A stretch of DNA of 64,000 bases. Origin: Artemisia argyi (lineage: Eukaryota; Streptophyta; Magnoliopsida; Asterales; Asteraceae). How positions within the stretch are numbered: position 1 is the stretch's first letter; each line of letters opens with the position of its first letter. Below are positions 55,114 to 64,000 of the stretch, piece by piece. Location of the stretch: positions 78,606,616 to 78,670,615 of the forward strand of contig CM060680.1 of the NCBI GenBank assembly GCA_030686995.1. The letters run 5' to 3'. Below the pieces are notes generated by a model, which was not told the DNA's origin, ran no database searches, and worked only from the letters and a program-made list of their open reading frames with translations. Made by a program: the position numbers and the translations under genes.

Positions 55114-55129
55114 CCCGCGCACGCGCGGG
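55114..55129. repeat. GC palindrome CCCGCG-CACG-CGCGGG
   Basis: A 6 bp G+C stem with a 4 bp loop after CTAGTTATAATA, in very AT-rich surroundings. Similar CCCGYGC...GCRCGGG blocks are common in plant repeats, so it may mark an element end; the type is not known. Confidence 0.5.
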
Positions 55130-55949
55130 TTTTTAAAATTTTTTTGAATTATATATTTTTATTTATTAAAAAATAAATAATTTAATCTTTGTTTTGTTTG
55201 ATTTATAATCTTTAATTATAGTTTTTTTATTATTAAAGATAATTATTTAAATTTTTTAATTCTATTATTAATTGCATCTTATCTATATTTTTTGTATTTA
55301 TCTTTTACTTGTGTTATGAATAAATATAAAATGTTACTTAATAAGAAAATAATCTTTTTTTTAAATAAAATTATTACTAAATAAGATATGAATGCATATT
55401 TTTGAAATGAAAAATTCTCAATAGGGGTTTTGTTTTATTATATAAAAGATTCTTGTTGGGATTGTCCTTCCAATTTGTTGTTTAATTGTTTTTTATATGT
55501 TTTTTTGATATTAATATATTTTTCACCTTTTGCAAAAGAAATAAAATAAAAATAAAATAAAAAATAAAAAGGTTACAACAATAAGAAAAGTAAAAAAGCC
55601 TTCAATACTTTTCCAATTTTGACAAAGAAGAGTTGTAAGTAAACTAGTTCGAGTAAAGAAAAGTTTATCAATTTTGACAAAGAAGAGTTGTAAATGGCAA
55701 GTTGTATAGGCTATAATTACTGATACGAAAGAAGTAAATTTCTTATCATGATTACAAAAGAGAACTCACGTCAGTTATTAAAAACCCGCCAGAACTCACA
55801 TCTCTCACACACTTATTACACCAAGAAAACACACAAACTTCTCATATTCTTCGCTCTTGATCATTAAAACTTAAAAGCATACGAACTCTTACAAGAAACA
55901 TTAAAAAAGATTCAAACCCTTTAACAATATTGTTTGAATCTTGATCTTC
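55130..55949 (+). promoter_or_regulatory. Upstream and 5' leader region of the host gene
   Basis: AT-rich. The CA/CT-rich stretch at about 55790-55850 (ACATCTCTCACACAC) looks like a 5' untranslated leader. GAAGAGTTGTAA occurs twice (about 55625 and 55685). No clear TATA; transcription start not determined. Confidence 0.4.
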
Positions 55950-56167
55950 ATGGATTTTTTTAACTTGCCTGTTGGAAAAAGAACTAGACATCAACGACTA
56001 AGTTATGCTCAAGGTACTAACTAACTAACTTTACTGCTTGTTTAAATATTTCTTGAGCTTTTTATTTCATTATATGGTTTTTCATATGTTCTTGATCATA
56101 AATGTGTTTTACTATATATGGTATGTTTTTGGTAAAAGAGAATATTATCTCATGTGAGTCTTGGATG

Positions 56168-56212
<45 letters not shown>

Positions 56213-59200
56213 CTTTTGATATGTGTTTAATGTAGATACATAGCATGAATCTTGATCACTTAAATAGACCATCTCATACAAAAAACAGCATATAGATTGA
56301 AACCCTATTAGAGGATTGGTTGAATCTTGGTCTTAATGAGTTTCTTTAACTTACCTGTTGCTTGTATTTTTAGATTTATACATAGCCAATTTTTGAGTTA
56401 TTGATCATATATCTATAATGTGGGTGTTAAGATGATTGATACTTTTGAATGTTATTTGTTTAGGGTTAAATGGGATTGATGGCTCTTCAAAGATTCAAGA
56501 TCGGAAGCGAAACAGAGAAACAGAGGTTTCTGAATCTAAAGATAGTTATGAAGTTATCGAAATAGAGGATGATGAGGATAATCATAATAGTATGTTTTTA
56601 TATCCTATGTTTTCAATCTGTTTTATATGAATGCAGTAAACTTAGATGGACTGTGTTTTAACATGTCATTTTGTTTTCAACAGTGTTTTTATATGTTGAC
56701 CAACTTTTTTTAGGTGTGAAAAAACCCAAAACAAAGTTTAATCTTTGTTGATTTAGTGTAATGTGATTCCTAATCAGAGTGTGTTAGTACTTAGTATGAT
56801 TTTATTTATACGAATTTCAACGATTACCATATCAGATGACTTCTACGACTATTTGGTTCATTAATTAGATGACAGGGGATGCTTTTTAGTGTTTACTGCT
56901 AAAAAGTGATTCTTATAATTTTCATTGGATCTGTGTGTTAACCTTCACAACACTTTTTCTCAAAGAATCCAATGGCGCTGGTAGATCAACAAAAAGAAAA
57001 CTTGATGTAACCATCAAAGTTGAAAAATCGTCGAGTGATGAGTCTGATTCTGAAGAGGAAGAAAGCAGTGAAAATGGTAATGCGTTTAAGAGGACCTTGT
57101 AAAACATTTATTTTCAAGTATCAGTTTCTGTGTTTGGTTGTATAAGGTTTTATATAGCATTTAGATACGATGATAGATTGAAATGGAAACTAGATGAAAC
57201 CAAGAGGGTTGGCGAATTAAATTGGTCAACAGGAGAACGAAATTGAAAATGGTACCTTTTTAGCAGATTGCCGGATTCCCTGAACATTTAGGGTGTGTTA
57301 AAATCAGTTTTGAGTTGCATGAATGAACTCACATAAGTAAATTTGATATTAAGAAAACCTTAAAATAGCTAGTTACAATCACTTATTTATTTTGCACTAA
57401 TTGGATTCGAATTTCTAGTGCATCTTACTTGGGTTGTAAATTTCTTTGTGTAGGATCCGGTGACAGTTTTAGATCAAGCGAGTCTGATGAATTCTCAAGT
57501 GATGAGTCTAGTGAAGACAGCAGTGATGGGGAAAGTAATTCTCTTATGTTATCTCAGTGCTAGCTTCTTCATCGGGCTATTTTTACATGATAATGCTGAT
57601 TGAACATTAAATTGCTTAATGGTTATGTGTAGGATCCGAGGACCCTTCTAGATCAAATAATGTTGATAAATCCTCAAGTAGCAAGTCTGGAAAAGATGAA
57701 AGTGATGAAAAAGGTAAATCTCTTATGATATTTTAGGTTCTATTTGTTTCTACTATTTTCCGTAATCGCAAAATGAACTCGCCTTTAATGGAAACTTTAG
57801 CTCAAGGTACTAATTAAACTGCATTTTCTTGCTTATTTGATGATCTGTTTCTGTTTTTACGTGATTATTAATGCTGACCGATTGTGAAATTGTTTAATGT
57901 TTTATAATTTTTTTTTTCCAAACCAAAGTTTATCGCGCGTGTCTTAGATTATTGGTCTTCTTAATGATATTTGTACAGGTTTTGATGGAACTAAATCAAG
58001 GACTTGTGGTTCTTCATGTGGTTATGGGCAAGATGATATTGAAATTATTGATGTTGATGCTTATTGGATTAATCGAAAAGGTAATGTTTAGTATGAAATG
58101 TTTATAATTTTTTTTATCTATTTATCATAGAATGCTAATTAAGCCGTAAACAGATTGCATTCTTTTTGCCATGAACTGTCAATCAGGTTGTTTGTTTTCC
58201 TCTGTTTCGTTAGTTAACCATCTTTCCACGCCTGAAAAACCTATCAAAGTTTTAAATTTTGATTCAAGTCGACCAATTTACAGTAATTCTGATGTAAGGT
58301 AATCTGACCCTAACGGGTCATAATGGAGATTTGTTGTTGGTGTAAGTTTTGACCATGGGCTTTGGCACCATGAAACCGATTATCTTGGTTAATTATGATG
58401 TTAGATGGTGTTTTTCTTGGCCAAAATAAGATTGTGTATTTGACAATAAGTGCTAAGAAACGATTCCTCTCTAATTTATTAGATTTATATTATCATTCAC
58501 AACCCTTTAACCTTTTCCCCTCAGGATCCAAGGAGTCTTCATGTTCAACAAAAAGAAAACTTGACGAAGCCAAACCAGTTTACAAATCATTGGTTGATGA
58601 GTCCAAAGGAGAACACAGCAATGCAAATGGTACTTTTTCCGGATGGACCTTTCGTAACATTTGTTTTCTAATTGATTATTGTTTATTTGATTTAATTTAG
58701 TTTTATATAGCATCTAAGTACTATAGGAACACGAGAAGAAAATTTAACGAATTATTGCTTATAATGACATTATAAATGGTTGCTAATACAGGGGCATGAT
58801 CTCACGTTGAGTATACCAATCAGTTGTATAATTGTGATAACATTTTACGGTAAAAATCTTCATATTTTCAGAAACATGTACGTACTATTTACAAAAAAAA
58901 ATGATTATTAAGACAAATTAAATGATAAATAACTATATATAGCATTGGTCAATTAGTTATCTTTCAAGTCTTAAAATGGGAACACATATCTACTTATTTT
59001 ACTCATCAGACGAGTCAGATTCAAATTATATAGTTGTGACTGATAATGAAGAAGAAGGTAATGGTTCTTAATTCTTTATCTTTGATGCGGGACCCATTGA
59101 TTTATATAGGGTGAATGCAGGTTACTTATTACAGTTGTTCCGTATTCATGTTAGTTGGTTAGTGATTTTGACTAACCTATTTTGAAATGATGATGTTGTG

Positions 59201-59315
59201 TTATACGTAGTTGTTTATGCCATTTACTTAATAAGCTTTATGCTTACATTTTATAGGTGACTTTTTTGTAGGTTCCATTGTGGTCGATAAAGGTAAAAGG
59301 AAGCTTGAGGAATGA
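55950..59315 (+). CDS. Acidic Ser-rich protein with SIM-like and KRK motifs, 9 exons
   Basis: Predicted exons: 55950-56013, 56464-56589, 56966-57076, 57454-57534, 57633-57713, 57979-58080, 58525-58629, 59010-59057, 59272-59315; 762 nt, 253 residues, ATG to TGA. All introns are GT-AG and phase 1. Starts MDFFNLPVGKRTRHQRLSYA. Basic, nuclear-localisation-like motifs: GKRTRHQR, DRKRNRE, STKRKLD twice (residues 71-77 and 196-202) and KGKRKLEE at the end. Acidic Ser/Asp/Glu stretches suit CK2 phosphorylation. SUMO-interaction-like motifs: VIEIEDDED (52-60), IEIIDVD (175-181), IVVTDNEEE (231-239). Exons 3 and 7 share an identical 20 nt block at the same exon offset, so one was copied from the other. 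I recognise no known family; a nuclear SUMO-binding role is inference. Expression unproven; splice sites were read by eye. Confidence 0.75.
56172..56209. repeat. T38 run in intron 1
   Basis: Pure T run within the first intron of the host gene, upstream of the TTTGTTTAG acceptor. Confidence 0.9.
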
Positions 59316-60290
59316 TATCTGGAAGTAGGAGTTTGCTCTTCTGTTGTAGACGGATAGTAGTCGCTTGGACCTCATGCTCGATGAAAGTTTGAAAGCCCCA
59401 AAATTGTTTTCAAAGCGTCTTTGGTAAATCTTGTCTTGAACTATTTTATTCTAGGGCTTGTTGGCAAACAAGTATCCATGCATGTTGTGTATGTACTTTA
59501 GTAAAATGGGTCAACAATGGCAACTAACCATTCTTACCATTTTTGAATGTTATGGGTTATAAACTCGTGTGAACATCTTTTTAACTAGTTATGGTAATGT
59601 ATGTAAATGGTGTCGTCATGTTTTGGTCAAGTGTACGTATGAACGATATTCGAATTTTGTATGTCAAATGGGTCAAAATGGGGCGTTGGTATAACCCCTA
59701 CTCTTTGTAAACTTGTTTCCACACTTGGTAAAATGTTAAATTTTGTGTATTTGAAGTGCATATGGTATTTAAATAAGTTCTGTAAAAGTAACTTGAACTG
59801 TAGAGGTCGAGTTTCCGGAAGGAGGAAGTCAAAAAACATATTGTTTCGAACTTTGCTTCAACTTGTATTGCTTCTTTGTTGATGACTTGTAGTAGGGCCG
59901 CACATTCTCGATTTCACTTTCCCGTCAATGTAAACAAAGACTTGATGTGTTCGATTTGTCCTCAGAGTGATTTTGCTGCTTTACTCCGCAAAAGCAAGCT
60001 AATTATTTGGGAACAAGCCATGTGTAAACAAAGACATAAATAAAGTCAGAGGAAACTGCAAAATACATCCCTGTGGTTTACACATTTTGGCATCTTACAT
60101 CCCTGTCAGAAACTTTTGGCAATATACATCCCCCGTTAGGCAAACGTTTGCCACAATACATCCCTCGTTAACAATGAAGACTAACAGTGCAAATTTTTTC
60201 TCCGTTATCTCTTAACGAGACTGAAAATATTACACCGCTAGCCTTCGTTAGCCAAACATTTGCACCGTTAGTCATCTTTTTTTAGTTTTT
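59316..60290. other. 3' flank of the host gene
   Basis: No further gene seen. TACATCCC recurs five times at about 60065-60170 (ATACATCCCTGTGG and similar), a motif seen in plant repeats; the element was not identified. The position of the polyadenylation site is unclear. Confidence 0.4.
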
Positions 60291-61487
60291 TTTTCCGTTT
60301 TTTATGTTTTATCCGTTTTTTGTTAGTTTTTTTTCCCCTTTTTTTGTACGTTTTAATCCGATTTTTGTACGTTTTATCCATTTTTTGTCAGTTATTTTCC
60401 GTTTTTTGTACGTTTTATCAGTTTTTTTACGTTTTTATTCATTTTTTGTACGTTTCATCCGTATTTTATCAGTTTTTGTACGTTTTTATCTACTTTTGTC
60501 AGTTTTTTAAGTTTTTATTCACTTTTTGAACATTTTATCGGTTTCTTTATGTTTTAATCCGTTTTTTTGTACGTTTTATCCATTTTTTGTCATTTGTTTT
60601 ACGTTTTTTGTACGTTTTATCAGTTTTTTTTAACGTTTTTATTCATTTTTTGTACGTTTCATCCGTATTTTATCATGTTTTTTTTTTATGTTTTTATCCG
60701 TTTTTTTTTTAATATTTTTATTCATTTTTTTGAACATTTTATCCGTTTTTTTTATGTTTTAATCCGTACAAAAAACGTAAAAAACTGATAACACGTAAAA
60801 AAAATGGAAAAAAACTGATAAAAAATTGATAAAACGTACAAAAAATGAATTAAACGTAAAAAACCGATAAAACGTACAAAAAAGAGGAAAACTGACAAAA
60901 AATTGATAAAACGTACAAAAAATAGATAAAAACGTACAAAAACGAGGAAAACTGACAAAAAATGGATAAAACGTACAAACAACGGATTAAAACGTTAAAA
61001 ACTGATAAAACGTACAAAAAAGGGGATAAAACTGACAAAAAATGGATAAAACGTACAAAAACGGAAAACAACTGACAAAAATGGATAAAACGTACAAAAA
61101 AACATATTAAAACGCTAAAAAACTGATAAAATGTACAAAAAACGGAAAACAACTGACAAAAAATAAATAAAACGTACAAAAAACGGATAAAAACGTTAAA
61201 AAATTGATAAAATGTACAAAAAACGGAAAAAAAAACTGACAAAAAACGGATAAAACATACAAAAAACGTTAAAAACTGATAAAATGTTCAAAAGACGGAA
61301 AAAAAATTTACAAAAAAGTGGATAAAAACGTTAAAAAGCTGATAAAACATACAAAAAACGGATAAAAACACACAAAAAATGGATAAAAACGTAAAAAAAA
61401 AAAAAGACAAAACGTACAAAAAATGGATAAGAACATTAAAAAACTGATAAAACATACAAAAAACGGATAAAAACACACAAAAAACGG
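60291..61487. repeat. Fold-back array of TTTTTTGTACGTTTTATC units
   Basis: From 60291 to about 60766 the plus strand repeats TTTTTTGTACGTTTTATC, with CAGTTTTTT and ACGTTTTTAT variants. From about 60767 to 61487 it carries the reverse complement (GATAAAACGTACAAAAAA). The two halves form arms of a ~1.2 kb inverted repeat of degenerate 20-50 bp units. Open frames here are only the repeat translated. Confidence 0.9.
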
Positions 61488-61507
61488 ATAATAATAATAA
61501 TAATAAC

Positions 61508-61538
<31 letters not shown>

Positions 61539-61540
61539 TT
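61488..61540. repeat. (TAA)n microsatellite
   Basis: About 50 bp of TAA with one or two C interruptions. It lies between the fold-back array and the non-LTR element remnant, and is like the tail after 63954. Confidence 0.9.
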
Positions 61541-61545
61541 TATTC

Positions 61546-61600
61546 ATAAAGGAGTTTTGGAGCGCAACTTGTTTCGAGACTCCCATCCAACTTTATGTAA
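61546..61600 (+). mobile_element. 3' remnant of a second non-LTR element copy
   Basis: AAAGGAGTTTTGGAGCGCAA through GACTCCCATCCAACTTTATG aligns with the end of the coding region at 63880-63933, with one indel. So a short 3' fragment of the same family sits directly before the larger copy. Confidence 0.6.
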
Positions 61601-61611
61601 CTTTATGTAAT

Positions 61612-63934
61612 TTGCTCGAGGCCAAACACCCTTTTGCACCCCCTCCCACCCTGCCATCTTTTCCCCTCGAGGAGGATGCCCTTATCGTCCATAAAGATTT
61701 GGTGCTTAACAGGATTCGTAGTTTCCCTAAGGGGACGTCGTGTGGACGTGATGGGCTCCGGGCACAACATTTGATGGATATCTTGGGTGGGGCGGCGACC
61801 GCCATCGCCGATGACTTGCTAGGGTCTATCACCGGTATTGTTAATTTGTTCCTCAACGGTAAGTGCCCCATCCAGCTGGGTGAATATATCGCTAGTGCCT
61901 CCTTGACCCCCTTGGTCAAGCCCGGTGGGGGTTTACGGCCTATTGCTGTTGGTACAGTTTGGAGAAGGCTTGTGTCCAAGGTTGCTTCCTCGTCGGTTGG
62001 TAACTCCATGAATTCCTATCTGCAGGATTTCCAATTTGGGGTTGGAGTCCCGGGCGGGGGGGGGGGGGGGGGGGGGGGGTGAGGCCGTCCTCCATTATGT
62101 GAATAGGCTTATTGAGTCTCAAGGTGATGTAGTTGGACACTCCATGCTTTTGGTGGACTTGAAGAACGCTTTCATTCTGGTCGAGAGGAGTGTCTTACTA
62201 CAGGAAACTAGAACGCGTTGCCCGGTGATTGCCCCTTGGGTTGAGTTTTGCTATGCACGCCCTGCCAGGCTTTATTATGATAACTCCATCCTCTGGTCAT
62301 GTCAGAGGGTTCAATAGGGGGATCCGCTGGGCCCTTTATTGTTTGCCCTAGCCTTGCACCCTTTGGTTCATACTATTAACCATTCTTGTGAGCTTGCCCT
62401 TCAGGCGTGGTACCTTGATGATGGCACTATTGTTGGAGATACTCTCATGGTCGCTAAGGCGTTGGACATCATCAGGACGGAGGGCCCCGCTCGTGGGTTG
62501 TTCTTGAATGTTGACAAGACTGAACTCTTCTGGCCTGCGGAGGACCCTAGGAGTAAAGTGGATGGTGTGTTCTCTGTGAATATTGCTCGCCCGCTCCATG
62601 GCGACAAACTTCTAGGGGGTTCTGTCAGCTTGGATGACAGTTTCTGTCAAGACTTAGCTTCCAAAAGAGTCTCTAAAACCATATCTTTAATGGAGGCCAT
62701 TAGCAATCTTAATGATCCTCAATGCGAACTGCTCCTTTTGCGTAATTGTGCAGGAGTTTCAAAATTATCTTACGCTTTGAGAACATGTTCCCCCTTGTAC
62801 TTATCAGAGGCCCAAGCTCAATTCGATAAGACGTTACGTGCCTCCTTGGAGAAGATTGTTACTACCTCAGGGCCAGGGTTTGGCGATTGGCAGTGGCTCC
62901 TTGCCACTCTCCCAATAAAACTTGGTGTTCTCGGTATCCTTTCAGTGGGAGATATCATACAATATGCCTTTCTTGCTTCTCGTATGCAAACGAGTGGCAT
63001 AGAGGAGAATATACTTGCCAAAACCGGCGTTGTTTCACATGGCCCTTCATTCCAGCATGCCTTGGATAATTTCAACGCTACCTGCAACACCGACTTTCTC
63101 GCTGCCACCGGGGGCGCTTCTGCCCCCCAAATGATGAAAACATTGGCAAAGTGTTATTTCGGTGTCATTGAGAAAGACCTTGTTACCAAGTACTCGTTAA
63201 GTTCAAGGCAGGTGGCTATACTTAGTAGTGTTCGCGCCCCACATGCACAGGACTTCCTCTTCGCCATCCCTATCGACGGTCTAGGACAAAGGATGAATCC
63301 TCGCCAATTTCGATCTGTGTTATGCTACAGGCTTGCAGTTCCTTTGTTCCCTGAAGGCAGCTTATGCCCGAGTTGCAATGTACACCGTATGGACCAATGG
63401 GGGGATCACGCGGTCCCCTGCGCTAGCGAAGTAGGGGTTAAGTTCAGACATAATTTGGTGCGTGATATCCTTGTTGATATATGTTCCAAAGCCGGGATTA
63501 TGGTGCGCAAATAGGCTCCGTTGGGATTTCTTTCAGAGGTAGGGAGAGAATTACATCCTGCAGATGTGCTTTTGTTCAACTGGTTCCAAGGCAAGGACGC
63601 ATGTTTGGATGTGACTGGGGTCTCTCCATTTGCTGGGATTGGGGCGACGTCATGGGCTCCTGGGGCTACCTTGAGTAATGCTGTGAAAAAGAAAAGGAAG
63701 AAGTATGCGTCCAAGTGTGAAGACAATGGATACAAGTTCGTCCATTTCGCCTTTTCCACGTTTGAGGAACTGGAGGTGGAAGCTTTGAATACACTTTCAC
63801 TTGTTGGGGCTATTGCCAGCAGCCACTCTAACAATGTTAAAAGCGGTGCTTTTATTTTTCATCGTGTTAGTTTCTGTATTCAAAAAGGAGTGGGAGCACA
63901 GATTGTGTCTAGACTCCCCTCCAATTTCATGTAA
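61612..63934 (+). pseudogene. Non-LTR retrotransposon reverse transcriptase, broken
   Basis: About 770 codons, 5' truncated. Reverse transcriptase motifs in order: GTSCGRDGLRAQHL, LRPIAVGTVWRRLVSK, LLVDLKNAF, GDPLGPLLFALALHPL, and AWYLDDG (62411-62422 is YLDD). After the polymerase come C-x2-C-x10-H-x3-C (63365-63421), RHNLVRDIL and PADVLLFNWF...CLDVTG (about 63556-63615). This order matches the CCHC plus restriction-like endonuclease of R2/NeSL-type elements. Lesions: a G24 run (62056-62079) shifts the frame, TAG at 62315 replaces a Gln-type codon, and TAG at 63512 another. The final frame ends TAA after RLPSNFM. Its GC content is well above the surroundings. It would copy its RNA by target-primed reverse transcription. 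I recall related proteins in legumes and Asteraceae. Inactive. Confidence 0.82.
62056..62079 (+). repeat. G24 homopolymer inside reverse transcriptase
   Basis: A 24 bp G run in a Gly-rich spot (GVGVPGGG). It shifts the reading frame between the two halves of the polymerase. Confidence 0.9.
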
Positions 63935-63953
63935 TTTCCATGGTTTCAATGAA

Positions 63954-63954
63954 A

Positions 63955-64000
<46 letters not shown>
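63954..64000 (+). repeat. (AAT)n tail of the non-LTR element
   Basis: Follows GGTTTCAATGAAAAATAAT about 20 bp after the stop codon and runs to the window end. Short-repeat 3' tails are typical of non-LTR retrotransposons. Confidence 0.8.

Noticed and set aside
60304..61586. Many Phe/Tyr/Val-rich open frames on both strands
   Set aside because: Artefacts of the degenerate TTTTTTGTACGTTTTATC array; the same motif repeats in every frame.

Overview
This is plant nuclear DNA: AT-rich, intron-bearing, and packed with nested LTR retrotransposons. The copia gag/pol spacer and the Cys-rich gypsy reading frame resemble element families I know from Asteraceae, tribe Anthemideae (Tanacetum/Artemisia type). 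That identification is from memory, not a search. I found only one convincing host gene. Nearly everything else is transposable element, placed here mainly by target-site duplications (TSDs) read directly from the sequence.

Layout. 1-7371: the 3' part of a (+) Ty3/gypsy element (family A): a broken Cys-rich frame, polypurine-like boxes and a 3.8 kb LTR. 7372-10076: unassigned DNA with a 550 bp TAA/TTA tract and fold-back sequence. 10077-11490: solo LTR of gypsy family B (TSD AGAAC). 11491-24161: remains of gypsy elements in a head-to-head inverted repeat centred near 23.34 kb. Its left arm is split by three solo LTRs: 13908-20416 (TSD GATTT), 17182-20274 nested inside it (TSD TAAAG), and 20630-23099 (TSD TATGC).

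24162-50869: a copia element (copia A). Its 5' LTR carries a PIF/Harbinger transposon (24627-28629, TSD TTA) and a second, minus-strand copia (copia B, 28919-49154, TSD GGATC). Copia B in turn holds a solo family A LTR (31347-35139, TSD AGTAC) and a non-autonomous family B gypsy (35907-42497). The order of nesting gives relative ages: inverted gypsy remains, then copia A, then Harbinger and copia B, then the two gypsy insertions.

52913-54666: a hAT-like element (TSD GTATTAGA) with two Tourist-like MITEs inside. 55950-59315: the host gene, nine exons encoding a predicted 253-residue acidic, Ser-rich protein with SUMO-interaction-like and basic KRK motifs and signs of exon duplication. 60.29-61.49 kb: a fold-back satellite-like array. 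61546-64000: a decayed non-LTR retrotransposon with a YLDD reverse transcriptase, a CCHC motif, a possible restriction-like endonuclease and an (AAT)n tail.

The retroelement reading frames are all broken or lack core enzymes, so none looks autonomous. The points most worth following are the host gene, the TTCTCGAA (heat-shock-element-like) array in the copia B leader, the TGACnnnGTCA dyads in family B LTRs, and the inverted structures at 23.3 and 60.8 kb.
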